Both the position numbers and the translations under genes were made by a program. A DNA stretch of 64,000 nt from Cytophagales bacterium (GTDB lineage: Bacteria > Bacteroidota > Bacteroidia > Cytophagales > Microscillaceae). The notes beneath the pieces are model-generated. The model did not search any database, was not told where the DNA came from, and saw nothing but the letters and a program-made list of their open reading frames with translations. The DNA lies in NCBI GenBank assembly GCA_004293905.1, contig RDZE01000026.1, positions 1 through 64,000 of the forward strand. The letters run 5' to 3'. Shown piece after piece: positions 17,735 through 27,033 of this stretch; position 1 is the first letter of the stretch, and the number at the start of each line of letters is the position of its first letter.

Positions 17735-19777
17735 ATGTCATTTACTACTATGTTAGAAAAAAAAACGAATACACCCAACCGCCTTATTCATAGCACAAGC
17801 CCCTACCTCTTACAACACGCTCACAACCCAGTAGATTGGTTTCCTTGGAGCGAAGAAGCCCTGCAAAAAGCGCAAGACGAAGACAAACCCATTATTGTAA
17901 GTATTGGCTACTCGGCATGTCATTGGTGTCATGTGATGGAAAAAGAAAGTTTTGAAAATGAACAAATTGCAGCCATTATGAACCAATACTTTATATGCAT
18001 CAAAGTAGACCGTGAAGAACGCCCCGATATAGATGCTATTTACATGGATGCTGTAGCGGCTATGGGGCAACGTGGCGGCTGGCCCTTGCATGCCTTCCTA
18101 ACACCTGAAGCCAAACCTTTTTATGCAGGCACTTATTTTCCACCTGACTATTGGGCTAAATTATTAGTACAAATTGCTAAAGTATTCGAAGAGCAACGCC
18201 CCGAACTCGAAAAATCTGCTCAAGATTTCAACAATACCATTGCCAAAAGCGAAATAGAAAAATACAAATTAGAGCGTATTGAAGCTCCTTTGCTAAAAAC
18301 AGAAATAGAAAAAATGTTCGAAACCCTTGCTCAAGATTTCGACACACAAAAAGGGGGAATGAAAAAAGCCCCTAAATTTCCAATGCCTGCCATTTATCAA
18401 TTTATACTACACTACTATTTCACGAGCCAAAACAACAATGCACTCAAACACTTAGAAAACAGCCTCGATGCTATGGCAGCAGGCGGAATTTACGACCAAA
18501 TAGGCGGTGGATTTGCACGCTACTCTGTCGATGAAAATTGGTTTGCACCTCATTTTGAAAAAATGCTTTATGACAATGCCCAACTCATAAGTTTATACAC
18601 CAATGCCTATGCACTCACCCGAAAAGAACGATATAAAGACATCGTGTACTCTACCATTGGTTTCGTACTCAGAGAGCTTACCAACAATGAGGGGGCTTTT
18701 TATGCCGCTTTAGATGCTGATAGTGAAGGCATAGAAGGTAAATTTTATGTATGGACAGCCAAAGAGTTACAACAAATAATCACACCCGAAGATTACCCCA
18801 CTTTTGCCGATTACTACCAAGTAACTTCAGAGGGAAATTGGGAACATGGCTATAATATTTTGCATACAAAACCCAATGCCGTCCCCCCTCCTATACTCGA
18901 AAAATACAACAAACAACTCCACCAAATTCGCGAAAAACGCCCACGCCCACACACCGATACCAAAATCATTACCTCTTGGAATGCCCTCATGCTCAAAGCC
19001 TTATGTGAGGCTTATGGTGTATTTGGCGAAACTTTCATCATTGAAGCTGCTCTCAAAAATGCTCATTTTATGGTTGAAAACTTATGCAATGGTGAAAATA
19101 CACTACAACACATACACAAAACACCCATTAAAGGCTTTTTAGAAGATTATGCCACTGTGATAGATGCTTTCATTGCACTCTATGAAATCACTACAGAAGC
19201 AATTTGGCTACAGAAAGCACGCACTTTGGCTGACTATTGCCTCTCTAATTTTTATGATTCTGAAGAAAAATTATTCTTTTTTACGGATACACAAAGTGAA
19301 AAACTCATAGCGCGCAAAAAAGAAATTTTTGACAATGTAATCCCCGCCTCTAATTCTATTTTAGCACGCGCATTATACCACTTAGGTATTATTACAAATG
19401 ATTCAACTTATGCTAACACTTCTACTACAATGCTCAATAGTGTCAGAAAAATACTCAACATCAATGCCGAATACTTATGCAATTGGGCTGTTTTATATAT
19501 AGAAATGTGCTATGGATTGAGCGAAGTAGTCATCATAGGTAACGAATATGATAGTATATTCCGCTCTTTGCAAGCAGATTATCACCCCATAAAAATAATT
19601 ATCGGGCAAAAAAAACCACCACAAACAAATGACCCCTTGTTAAATCTTGCCCTTTTCGAACACCGAACTTTTGACCCCCAAAAAACCACGATTTATGTCT
19701 GCAAAAATCAGATTTGTCAACTTCCAACTACTCATCTCGAAGATGCCAAAAAACAACTCAAACAAAATATATCTTAA
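17735..19777 (+). CDS. DUF255 thioredoxin-fold protein (YyaL/SPATA20 family)
   Basis: 680 residues. The N-terminal third is a thioredoxin-like domain opening with the family signature [17 protein letters not shown] and a CxxC site at Cys62-Cys65 (SACHWCHVM). The rest is an (alpha/alpha) barrel of the six-hairpin type, with [18 protein letters not shown] and [12 protein letters not shown]. The closest enzymes by fold are glycosidase or epimerase barrels, but the reaction is unknown. The start could also be Met6. It begins a rightward run of five genes; ccoS starts 3 bases after its stop. Confidence 0.93.
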   Translation: MSFTTMLEKKTNTPNRLIHSTSPYLLQHAHNPVDWFPWSEEALQKAQDEDKPIIVSIGYSACHWCHVMEKESFENEQIAAIMNQYFICIKVDREERPDIDAIYMDAVAAMGQRGGWPLHAFLTPEAKPFYAGTYFPPDYWAKLLVQIAKVFEEQRPELEKSAQDFNNTIAKSEIEKYKLERIEAPLLKTEIEKMFETLAQDFDTQKGGMKKAPKFPMPAIYQFILHYYFTSQNNNALKHLENSLDAMAAGGIYDQIGGGFARYSVDENWFAPHFEKMLYDNAQLISLYTNAYALTRKERYKDIVYSTIGFVLRELTNNEGAFYAALDADSEGIEGKFYVWTAKELQQIITPEDYPTFADYYQVTSEGNWEHGYNILHTKPNAVPPPILEKYNKQLHQIREKRPRPHTDTKIITSWNALMLKALCEAYGVFGETFIIEAALKNAHFMVENLCNGENTLQHIHKTPIKGFLEDYATVIDAFIALYEITTEAIWLQKARTLADYCLSNFYDSEEKLFFFTDTQSEKLIARKKEIFDNVIPASNSILARALYHLGIITNDSTYANTSTTMLNSVRKILNINAEYLCNWAVLYIEMCYGLSEVVIIGNEYDSIFRSLQADYHPIKIIIGQKKPPQTNDPLLNLALFEHRTFDPQKTTIYVCKNQICQLPTTHLEDAKKQLKQNIS

Positions 19778-19780
19778 ATT

Positions 19781-19972
19781 ATGTCAGTAATTGTTATACT
19801 TATTATATTAGCCATCGCAATCGCAGGAGGTTTTCTTTACTTCTTCTTTTGGGCAGTACGTAGCGGTCAGTACGATGATATGCATTCACCTTCTGTACGC
19901 ATTCTTTTTGATGAAAACAAAACAAAAGAAGATACTTCTCAAAATATAAACGAAAATCCCCCCTCCTCCTAA
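19781..19972 (+). CDS. ccoS: CcoS, cbb3-type cytochrome oxidase assembly protein
   Basis: 63 residues: one membrane helix (~3-26) followed by the family motif FFWAVRSGQYDDMHSPSVRI and a short acidic tail. CcoS is needed for insertion of heme and copper in the cbb3 oxidase. The structural genes ccoNOP are not in the window, which is unusual as ccoS commonly sits near them; here it follows the DUF255 gene with a 3-base gap. Confidence 0.9.
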   Translation: MSVIVILIILAIAIAGGFLYFFFWAVRSGQYDDMHSPSVRILFDENKTKEDTSQNINENPPSS

Positions 19973-20000
19973 TCATCTTTAAACAAAAAATAATCAGATT

Positions 20001-21023
20001 ATGAATATCATCTCTAAAAAAAAGCCTTTTTTTGCAATCAAATCTTTTTTGTACGACTATTTAGCCAAATACGAACGCATTTCGCATTTACCCCTCCAAT
20101 ACAGCGATTTGCTTCGCTACACCGATGCCTTTCCGTTTATAGATAAAAAAGGCAATGATACACTTTGGGAAAGCGTTGTATATCCTCCCTATTTAATGCA
20201 AGAACTCAATACGCAACTCATAGAAATATACTCATTGCTAAAAACAGGAGGCGATGTAAGCGTGATAGAACACCTCTATATAGACCGCATAGATTATTGC
20301 ACTTTTGGCAACTCTAATCCCTTTCGTATTAGAGTGATGAACCATTTTAATGACAACTATGACTACTTTTATGTCAAAAAAGGAGATGCCTCTCGCATTT
20401 ATGGTTTAGAGTTAGAGCACATTCTTTCCCCCAATAGAATCAACTATTTTGTTTATGACCAAACTCTCATAGAAGAACACATTGCTGGCATACCCGGAGA
20501 TGAATTTATCAAATCGGGTTTGGATAGACCTTCTCTCAACAAAGTAAGAATTGCTAAAGAATTCGTGAAATTCAACGAGCGATGTTTTGTAAGGCTCTTG
20601 GGCGATATGCGTGCTTATAACTATGTAATTGTTATCACTCCCGATTTCGAAGAAGAACAATACCGCGTAAGAGCCATAGATTTTGACCAACAATGCTACG
20701 AGGGTAAAAAAAATAACTACCTCCCTCAATTTTTCAAAGACAACAATGCCGTTGTAGCACTTTGCACCAATAAATTAGCTCCTGAAACCGTAAGGCAGTA
20801 CCAATTCGAGGAACGCACCTTGATGGGCAGGCGATACAAAGCCGCTCACGAACGCATCGCTGACCTCATGCAAAGCATAGAACAAGATGACATCTCTACT
20901 CCTAAAAAATTTGCACAACTGCGCTCCGAATTAGCCACTCACCACCAAAAATCTGAATTCAAAAAAGCAACCTCTATGGGCATTCTTTTACATCTACATT
21001 TAGAAGCAATGTTAGTTAAGTGA
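20001..21023 (+). CDS. Unknown protein with protein-kinase-like sequence signature
   Basis: 340 residues, cytoplasmic. I know no named family, but the order of motifs resembles a divergent kinase fold. A possible beta3 lysine lies in YFYVKKGDASR (126/127), a helix-C-like glutamate in YGLELEHIL (137/139) and a hinge-like EEHIAGIPGDEF (158-169). The catalytic-loop-like LLGDMRAYNYV has Asp202 and Asn207 at the usual five-residue spacing, and a metal-binding-like AIDFDQQ has Asp227. These match aminoglycoside-phosphotransferase-type loops better than chance would suggest. Activity is inference only. It lies between ccoS (28-base gap) and plsC (7-base gap). Confidence 0.7.
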   Translation: MNIISKKKPFFAIKSFLYDYLAKYERISHLPLQYSDLLRYTDAFPFIDKKGNDTLWESVVYPPYLMQELNTQLIEIYSLLKTGGDVSVIEHLYIDRIDYCTFGNSNPFRIRVMNHFNDNYDYFYVKKGDASRIYGLELEHILSPNRINYFVYDQTLIEEHIAGIPGDEFIKSGLDRPSLNKVRIAKEFVKFNERCFVRLLGDMRAYNYVIVITPDFEEEQYRVRAIDFDQQCYEGKKNNYLPQFFKDNNAVVALCTNKLAPETVRQYQFEERTLMGRRYKAAHERIADLMQSIEQDDISTPKKFAQLRSELATHHQKSEFKKATSMGILLHLHLEAMLVK

Positions 21024-21030
21024 TTGTTTC

Positions 21031-21864
21031 GTGAAAAAATTGGATTTATCAATTACAATCTCTTATTTTGCAAAGATTACTCAACTCTCAACAACTTCAT
21101 TTATGTTATATATCATTGGTTGGATTACCACCATCTTATTTGCCATTCCTTTCCTAATGAGTTTAGTCATTTTTCATGGCATTCAGGTCATCACGCTCAA
21201 TTTATTTGGCTACCATGCCCATAAAAAAACCTTAGACTACCTCCAAGCAACCATCTTAGGTTTGCTCTATATCACAGGATTCCGCCTTAGAATAAACCGT
21301 TGGCACGAAAAACTACCTACTGACCGACCCCTTATTTTGGTAAGCAACCACCAAAGTATTTTCGATATTCCCATGATACTATGGGCACTGCGCCGCCATC
21401 ACCCCAAATTTGTTGCAAAAAAAGAATTAGGCAGAGGCATTCCTTCTGTATCTTATCATCTTAGACATGGACACAATGTGCTCATAGACCGCAAAGACAA
21501 AGACCAAGCCCTACAAGCCATAGGTGGTTTAGGTACTTATATAGAAAAATACAACCGTTCAGCCGTTATCTATCCTGAGGGTTCACGCTCTCGTGATGGT
21601 ATACTTCGTGAATTCAAAATAAACGGGGTCGCAAAACTTTTAGAAACAGCCCCTTCTGCCTTAGTAGTGCCTTTAGCGATTAAAAACAGTTGGAAAATTG
21701 TTCGTTATGGTTTCAAACCTATCCCCTTTGGCACTTTCTGCGAACTCAATGTCTTAGAACCTATAGACCCCAAAAACCTAACCCCCGAAGAAGTAATGAA
21801 AATAGTAGAAGAACGCATTAGAATCTGTTTAGGACAAGTACAAACACAAATAACTCAATCCTAA
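21031..21864 (+). CDS. plsC: 1-acyl-sn-glycerol-3-phosphate acyltransferase
   Basis: 277 residues from a GTG at 21031 (VKKLDLSIT...); an internal ATG at 21103 is the alternative. Two membrane segments cover ~25-65. The acyltransferase motifs are in order: VSNHQSIFDIP (the HxxxxD catalytic box), FVAKKELGRGIP, VIYPEGSRSRDG and a C-terminal LVVPLAIKNS. The enzyme makes phosphatidic acid from lysophosphatidic acid at the membrane. It is in the rightward run starting with the DUF255 gene; the next gene follows by 13 bases. Confidence 0.93.
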   Translation: MKKLDLSITISYFAKITQLSTTSFMLYIIGWITTILFAIPFLMSLVIFHGIQVITLNLFGYHAHKKTLDYLQATILGLLYITGFRLRINRWHEKLPTDRPLILVSNHQSIFDIPMILWALRRHHPKFVAKKELGRGIPSVSYHLRHGHNVLIDRKDKDQALQAIGGLGTYIEKYNRSAVIYPEGSRSRDGILREFKINGVAKLLETAPSALVVPLAIKNSWKIVRYGFKPIPFGTFCELNVLEPIDPKNLTPEEVMKIVEERIRICLGQVQTQITQS

Positions 21865-21877
21865 TCTAAAAAAAGAG

Positions 21878-22582
21878 ATGCAAAAATTGATTCCTCTATT
21901 AGGATATTTACTCCGCCTTGAGCTGATTTATTACCTTATTTTGCCTTATTTGGCACATCTCTCTATTTTAAATCTTGACGAAATGGGATTCTGGGGTGTC
22001 ATCACAACCGTCATTTTTGGTTGGGTATTCTTGCTCATTCATCAAAGTTTGTATTATAGTACCTTCCCTACCGATGCCAAAGAACGCGCCTCACAATTGC
22101 AATCTCTGCAAAGTTTATTGCCTATAATTATCGTTTTGTACAATCAGTTCTTGCTAAGTGGCACTATTTGGCATGTATTTTTAGAAAAATTGTTGGTCGA
22201 AATCATTGCCCTACTCACAGCTTTCTGCATTGCATTGGTTATAATAAAGAAAACAGATAAACAAAAAACACTCTACAGTACCTTAGGAAGCTCTTTTATG
22301 ATAGCAATGTTTTTTTTATGTATAGGCGTTTGGGAGTTTTTTGAAAATTGGCTTTACCATCACATCGGAACACAAAATTATCTTTGGCATCACTTTATCA
22401 ATGTAATTGTTGCCATTCTCATCTCTACTTATAGTTTTTACAACCGTTTCAAAAAAATTGTAACAGAAGACATTCAACTTGAGAAAAAATACATAAAAAA
22501 TACATTTTATCGTCTCGTTGCGTTATCACAGATTATAATATGGATAGTGTTAATACCTATGCTCAATAAGTGGCTTCAGTAG
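21878..22582 (+). CDS. Multi-pass membrane protein of unknown function
   Basis: 234 residues with about seven hydrophobic helices (roughly 5-30, 35-60, 80-100, 105-130, 140-160, 170-190, 210-230) and no charged catalytic motif that I recognise. It follows plsC by 13 bases, so a part in lipid or envelope metabolism is possible. Its 3' end overlaps the convergent phosphatase gene by 20 bases. Confidence 0.75.
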   Translation: MQKLIPLLGYLLRLELIYYLILPYLAHLSILNLDEMGFWGVITTVIFGWVFLLIHQSLYYSTFPTDAKERASQLQSLQSLLPIIIVLYNQFLLSGTIWHVFLEKLLVEIIALLTAFCIALVIIKKTDKQKTLYSTLGSSFMIAMFFLCIGVWEFFENWLYHHIGTQNYLWHHFINVIVAILISTYSFYNRFKKIVTEDIQLEKKYIKNTFYRLVALSQIIIWIVLIPMLNKWLQ

Positions 22583-23387
22583 TTAGGGAAGTATTGAGCC
22601 ATTTTTTTCTTGCTTTTTTATTATTCAATTCTACATTAGGTTGCACTTTTAATTCCATACTTCCTAACTCAAGCGCAACTAAACTCCCCAAACCTTTATA
22701 GCCCTGATACACACAACCATTATCTAAGCAAAGTACGGGATTTTCAGATTCTATATTTTCTCTAATCGTTTCTAAGGCAGTAGGTACGTGCCCATGCACA
22801 AGTCTTTTATATTGTATTTTAGCCGCATCAAAAGGCATATTTTTAATCCACATCATAGCTAATTCATCACTAAAAGGGTCTTCTAAGGCAAAATTAAGCC
22901 CTGCATGGGTAAGTACAAAGTTTTCTAATACTTGATAATTTTGCAATTCTTCCAAAAATTGCACATACTCTGGCTCTAAGTATTTGGCGTGTGTAATCTC
23001 GAAACTTGCCAAAGTATCTTTACCTCCAAAATGCAACCAACTATCATGCAAGTCATAAAAACCAATACCAGAAGAAGCACTTTTGGCAGCTTGATAGCAT
23101 CGTAGCATCACATCTTCATGGTTTCCTTTCAAACTCACAATATCATACCCCATCTGTCGAAGTGCCAAAATATAGTCAATAACTCCCTTACTATTTTGCC
23201 CCCTATCTATATAATCACCCAACAAATACAAGGTATCTGATTTGGTGAGTTGTATTTGTTCTTCTACTAAAATACTGAATGTTTCATAACACCCATGTAT
23301 ATCACCTATAACCCAGTTTTTCTTGTCTTTTTGGAAGGAGATTGGTCTTTGTTGAGCAAACTCTGTATATTTATAATGAAGTATCAC
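22563..23387 (-). CDS. PP2A-like metallophosphoesterase (serine/threonine phosphatase family)
   Basis: 274 residues with the complete metallophosphatase signature: Asp29 and His31 in VIGDIHGCYET, Asp58-x-x-Asp61-Arg-Gly in LGDYIDRG, and Asn89-His90-Glu91 in LKGNHEDVM, with later His residues in LTHAGLNF and LVHGHVPT. This is the bacterial PrpA/PrpE or Ap4A-hydrolase-like group; the substrate (phosphoprotein or dinucleoside polyphosphate) cannot be chosen from sequence. A leftward singleton whose end overlaps the membrane protein gene. Confidence 0.9.
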   Translation of the reverse strand: MILHYKYTEFAQQRPISFQKDKKNWVIGDIHGCYETFSILVEEQIQLTKSDTLYLLGDYIDRGQNSKGVIDYILALRQMGYDIVSLKGNHEDVMLRCYQAAKSASSGIGFYDLHDSWLHFGGKDTLASFEITHAKYLEPEYVQFLEELQNYQVLENFVLTHAGLNFALEDPFSDELAMMWIKNMPFDAAKIQYKRLVHGHVPTALETIRENIESENPVLCLDNGCVYQGYKGLGSLVALELGSMELKVQPNVELNNKKARKKWLNTSLTTEATY

Positions 23388-23538
23388 AATGTTGAAAGTA
23401 AAAATAGTGGAACATCGGTTTTATAATAAACGAACTCTTTTTGGTCAGGTTTAGGTGAGTTCGCAAAATTAATGTATATTTACAATTCATTAACAATAAA
23501 CTTAGTATTTTGCTATAAAAACTTAAAATATTACTAAT

Positions 23539-24357
23539 ATGTCTTCTTATACTACCTTAAGTTTGCACATAGAGAATCACATTGCTCATGTGCGCCTCAA
23601 CAATCCCAGCAAAGCCAATGCAATGAGTGAAAATTTTTGGCGCGAAATGCCCCTACTTTTTCAAACACTCGACCAAAACGACGAAGTACGAGTAGTAGTA
23701 CTTAGTGGCGAAGGAAAACATTTCACCTCAGGCATAGACCTACAAATGCTCATGGGTTTGAAACAAACTTTGGACAAACATACCTGCCAAGGTAGAGCGC
23801 GTGAGCAACTACGCCGCACTATTCTCGAAATGCAACATACATTCAATGCCATCGAACAGTGCCGAAAACCCGTATTGGCAGCCATTCATGGTGCTTGTAT
23901 TGGTGGAGGCATTGACCTCATCACGGCTTGCGACATGCGTTACTGCTCCGAAAACGCCTACTTTGTAGTAAAAGAAATAGAAATTGGAATGGTTGCTGAC
24001 GTAGGTACACTACAACGCTTACCTAAAGTGATTGGCGAAGGCATCACGCGCGAGTTAGTCTATACAGGGCGAAAAGTATCAGGCAAAGAAGCAGAACGCA
24101 TTCAATTAGTGAATTTTTGCTATGAGAATCCTGAAAAAATGATGGAAGAAGTAATGGCAATCGCACAAAATATTGCTAATAAATCACCATTAGCCATCAG
24201 AGGTACAAAAGAAATGCTACTCTACACACGCGACCACTCCGTAGAAGAAGGTCTTAATTATATCGCAACTTGGAATGCTGCCATGCTTTTTTCTAATGAT
24301 TTGCAAGAGGGCGTAATGGCTCAATTCCAAAAACGACCTGCTACTTACCAAGATTAG
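23539..24357 (+). CDS. Delta(3,5)-delta(2,4)-dienoyl-CoA isomerase-like crotonase
   Basis: 272 residues, one crotonase domain with the oxyanion-hole segments FTSGIDLQM (~62-70) and HGACIGGGIDLITACD. Three acidic residues, Asp126, Glu146 and Asp154, fall at the same spacing (20, then 8) as the catalytic acids of mammalian ECH1. The surrounding VKEIEIGMVADVGTLQRLPK is nearly the ECH1 sequence. ECH1 shifts double bonds in odd-position unsaturated fatty acids so that beta-oxidation can continue. A single gene, divergent from the phosphatase gene and overlapping the GSCFA gene by 17 bases at the 3' end. Confidence 0.88.
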   Translation: MSSYTTLSLHIENHIAHVRLNNPSKANAMSENFWREMPLLFQTLDQNDEVRVVVLSGEGKHFTSGIDLQMLMGLKQTLDKHTCQGRAREQLRRTILEMQHTFNAIEQCRKPVLAAIHGACIGGGIDLITACDMRYCSENAYFVVKEIEIGMVADVGTLQRLPKVIGEGITRELVYTGRKVSGKEAERIQLVNFCYENPEKMMEEVMAIAQNIANKSPLAIRGTKEMLLYTRDHSVEEGLNYIATWNAAMLFSNDLQEGVMAQFQKRPATYQD

Positions 24358-25348
24358 CCTTCAATGCTTCGCACAAATACAATTCTTCTTCTACTGAAAA
24401 AAAAGTAGCGAAGGATTGTATTTCTTTTTCTAAATGTGCCAAAAAATTGATATAGCCTTGTGAGTCAGGTAAAAGAGGGCGATGCGCCAATGATTTTCTA
24501 ACTTTTGACCACTTCTCCAATAAATGTTGGGTGTCTGTGCTAAAATAATGTTGCAGAAAATAGTCCCATATATAATCAATAGCCATTGTATTGGGGTGAA
24601 TAAGGTCGGGCTCATAAAAGCGATAATCGCGCAAATCATCTAATAATATTTCATAAGCAGGGAAATAGTAAATGGTTTCAAATGTTGAAGCCAATTGATG
24701 ACAAGCTACTCGTAAGATTGATTTGCTTATGTTATTAAGCACCAATGTATCTCGCGTATGCCTTACAGGGCTTACTGAAAGAATGATAATGGGTTTATCG
24801 GGGGCATAAAGTGGGATTAAAGTTTGGTAGCATTCTGTGATACTTTTTACGATTTCTTCTATATTCAGAAGCACTTTTTCAAATTGTTGAGAAGGTTGTT
24901 TATGGCAGTTTGCTACCCAAGCATTCTGTTTTTCTTGGTTCTTCAGCGCATATACCCACGCCGTACCCAAAGTGATGAGGAGTATGGGCTTACGGGCTAA
25001 AAATGAGCGTACTTCTTGGTGTTTCAGGCTAATTTTTTCGCTTAGTACTTCCTTTTGTTGATGATGAAAAGTAGAGTGATAGTCATAATGGAAGTAAAAA
25101 TTTTGCCATTGTACAAATTTTTCCTCTTCGGGCTTCGATTCGAATTGAAGGCTACCCATGAGATTTTTGCCAATAGAAAGCGGATTGAATACCGTTTTAA
25201 AGGGCATGTTCAATATTTCGAACTTCATCTCTTGTAGTTTTAGGCTTATATTCTCTGCAAAGCATGAGCCTAAAGAAAGAAATGAGTTACGATGCGAAAA
25301 TGAGGGTAAAAAATCAGCAGGATTGTCTATTTCCGTTCTTAATAGCAC
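24341..25348 (-). CDS. GSCFA domain protein
   Basis: 335 residues. The name-giving GSCFAEN motif is at ~27-33, followed by the conserved MPFKTVFNPLSIG and later LTLGTAWVY, ILSVSPVRHTRD and DLIHPNTMAIDYIW. These are SGNH-hydrolase-like blocks with the catalytic Ser and late Asp/His. The family is uncharacterised and typical of Bacteroidota; an O-acyl esterase or transferase role is inferred from the fold. It lies 4 bases downstream of the SiaC gene, so it is transcribed with SiaB-SiaC. Confidence 0.9.
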   Translation of the reverse strand: MLLRTEIDNPADFLPSFSHRNSFLSLGSCFAENISLKLQEMKFEILNMPFKTVFNPLSIGKNLMGSLQFESKPEEEKFVQWQNFYFHYDYHSTFHHQQKEVLSEKISLKHQEVRSFLARKPILLITLGTAWVYALKNQEKQNAWVANCHKQPSQQFEKVLLNIEEIVKSITECYQTLIPLYAPDKPIIILSVSPVRHTRDTLVLNNISKSILRVACHQLASTFETIYYFPAYEILLDDLRDYRFYEPDLIHPNTMAIDYIWDYFLQHYFSTDTQHLLEKWSKVRKSLAHRPLLPDSQGYINFLAHLEKEIQSFATFFSVEEELYLCEALKANLGK

Positions 25349-25352
25349 TTTT

Positions 25353-25739
25353 TTATGCGTTTTCGTAAGGCATCAATGTAAAAGGCACTTTTACATCTTC
25401 GGCATATTCCTCACCACTTTCAAGCATATCCAAGTCATTCACTTCATAGTGCCAATTAATCTGAACATCGCCTCCTTTGTTAAAGTGGTAATCTTCAAGA
25501 ATATTCATAATTTCTAAAAAACGCCTTGAAGAGCTTGTATTAAAATAAGTCATTCTGAAGTTGAGCACTATTTTATGATTGGGTTCGGCGGTATACTGTT
25601 TAAGCCATTCGAAAATGGGTTGGAAAAATTCTAAGGTGTATTCGTGATACGACTCGCCTGAAATTTCAAGTACTCCTGTTTCTGCGTTGAAATCGATGCT
25701 TGGGATATAATGAGAACCATCTATTTTAAAATTTTCCAT
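25353..25739 (-). CDS. SiaC family (DUF1987) regulatory phosphoprotein, paralogue 2
   Basis: About 128 residues from the ATG at 25739, chosen because it aligns with the MENIFIKE-type start of paralogue 1; a longer frame to 25751 adds four residues. The domain shows SIDFNAETGVLEISGESY, the phospho-acceptor region MTYFNTSSSRR and the ending KVPFTLMPYEN. It lies directly downstream of its likely kinase SiaB (25789-26367) and upstream of GSCFA. In the Pseudomonas Sia pathway the unphosphorylated protein activates a diguanylate cyclase; no cyclase is near here, so the output is unknown. Confidence 0.92.
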   Translation of the reverse strand: MENFKIDGSHYIPSIDFNAETGVLEISGESYHEYTLEFFQPIFEWLKQYTAEPNHKIVLNFRMTYFNTSSSRRFLEIMNILEDYHFNKGGDVQINWHYEVNDLDMLESGEEYAEDVKVPFTLMPYENA

Positions 25740-25788
25740 TTCTTTGTACATATTTTAGATGTCAACTTCCGTTTTTTATTGTTTAATA

Positions 25789-26367
25789 TTAATTTTTCTT
25801 ATTTACTTTTGCTTGTAAACACAAAAAGGACTGTGCTTCATTGAGTTCTGTGATACTATAAGTTAGCGGGTTTCCCGATTTTCTTACTATGTCTATCAAA
25901 CCGATATTACCGCCTGCATTTTCTGGTGCTTTTTTTCTTTCGTCTTTGTAAAATTGCTTCAAATTTTCTTCATCAAGTGAATTGATATATTGGCATTTTT
26001 GAGAAATATTATGTGCTGTGTTTTTCTCTGCAATATTGCCCGAAGTAACCAAGAAATAATGCTCAAAATCTTGTATTAGAAGGACACCTAAGCCTTCTGA
26101 ACGTTGTTTTTGAGGAGAGAATTCACGTTCTGCGGAGTGATGATAAATATTTTGGGCTAATTCTACAAAAATAGAAAAAACTCTTTTCCCTGTTTCATAT
26201 TCTTGTTTTTCGTAACGATTACGAATGGAAAGCCCTACATCTGAAAGTACATCTTGTGATACTACTCCTTTAAAACCCAGAACAACATGCTCACCGTCCA
26301 TTAATCGACAATATTCATATACGTTCAATCTATCAGTTCCCATAGGAGGCAAAGGCATTTTGGTCAT
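25789..26367 (-). CDS. SiaB family protein kinase (DUF6272, GHKL fold)
   Basis: 192 residues. The GHKL-type N-box is SIFVELAQNIYHHS (~66-79) and a glycine box lies in NAGGNIGLIDIVRKSG (~154-169). There is no dimerisation or sensor domain, as usual for SiaB. In Pseudomonas SiaB phosphorylates SiaC on a Thr/Ser; the SiaC gene is the next one downstream here (49-base gap). A matching SiaA-type phosphatase is not in the window. Confidence 0.88.
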   Translation of the reverse strand: MTKMPLPPMGTDRLNVYEYCRLMDGEHVVLGFKGVVSQDVLSDVGLSIRNRYEKQEYETGKRVFSIFVELAQNIYHHSAEREFSPQKQRSEGLGVLLIQDFEHYFLVTSGNIAEKNTAHNISQKCQYINSLDEENLKQFYKDERKKAPENAGGNIGLIDIVRKSGNPLTYSITELNEAQSFLCLQAKVNKKN

Positions 26368-26477
26368 ATAATTGAGAGCAATTACTTAGTTTGTTGAAAT
26401 ATTTTTAGTATATAACTATATAATGTAGGTTCAAGTTTATTATATATAGCAAATAATATACCTAATATATTTTTATT

Positions 26478-26525
26478 AAACGTAAAAGTTCTCAATTTTA
26501 GAGATACTTTTACGTTTTTTTTTAC
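26478..26525. terminator. Long hairpin between the BON/LysM gene and the SiaB operon
   Basis: AAACGTAAAAGT (26478-26489) pairs perfectly with ACTTTTACGTTT (26506-26517) around a 16-base loop that holds a small inner CTC/GAG stem. The T-run is on the plus-strand side; the minus-strand side has a weaker T-rich stretch. It lies just past the end of the leftward BON/LysM gene. Confidence 0.75.
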
Positions 26526-26530
26526 TAAAA

Positions 26531-26950
26531 TTAAGGTATAATCAAATGCTGCCCTACTTGAATATGGTCAGGGCTTCCTCCGATTGTAGCTTTATTGGCT
26601 TCGTAAATCTTCATGTATTGATTTGCATCTCCATAAAATTTCTGTGCAATTCCTGATAAAGTATCTCCTGAAACTACTGTGTAGCTTTTGCCACCGCCAC
26701 CAGATGCACTTCCGCCTACGCTAAGTCCATCTTTGATTTTGGCAATACCACCTACACCTTTGATTGCATTGATGATTTTTTCGCCGTCAGCAGCACTTGA
26801 TACTCCACCTCGCACAGTTACTTCGCCATCATCATAGCTTAAGCTTAAGCCGCTTACCGATACGCCAGTAGCTTCTATAGCGTCTGCGATTGCTTTTTGT
26901 TTGGCGTCATCCATTGCATCGCCAAGACCTTGTTTGATTGCATCGAACAT
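26531..26950 (-). CDS. BON-LysM protein, Kbp/YgaU-like
   Basis: 139 residues: an N-terminal BON domain (~15-85, with GLSLSYDDGEVTVRGGV and the IKGVGGIAKIKDGL strand), a Gly/Ser linker and a C-terminal LysM domain (~88-139, YTVVSGDTLSGIAQKFYGD ... IQVGQHLIIP). The layout and length match E. coli Kbp (YgaU, 149 residues), a cytoplasmic potassium-binding protein; no signal peptide is seen here either. A leftward singleton. Confidence 0.93.
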   Translation of the reverse strand: MFDAIKQGLGDAMDDAKQKAIADAIEATGVSVSGLSLSYDDGEVTVRGGVSSAADGEKIINAIKGVGGIAKIKDGLSVGGSASGGGGKSYTVVSGDTLSGIAQKFYGDANQYMKIYEANKATIGGSPDHIQVGQHLIIP

Positions 26951-27033
26951 AGTTTTTATTGAGTTTTGTAAATAAAAAGGGTTTTATATTTCGAGTGTTG
27001 AAGTACGGAAAAAAAAACGAAACTGCCAAATTT

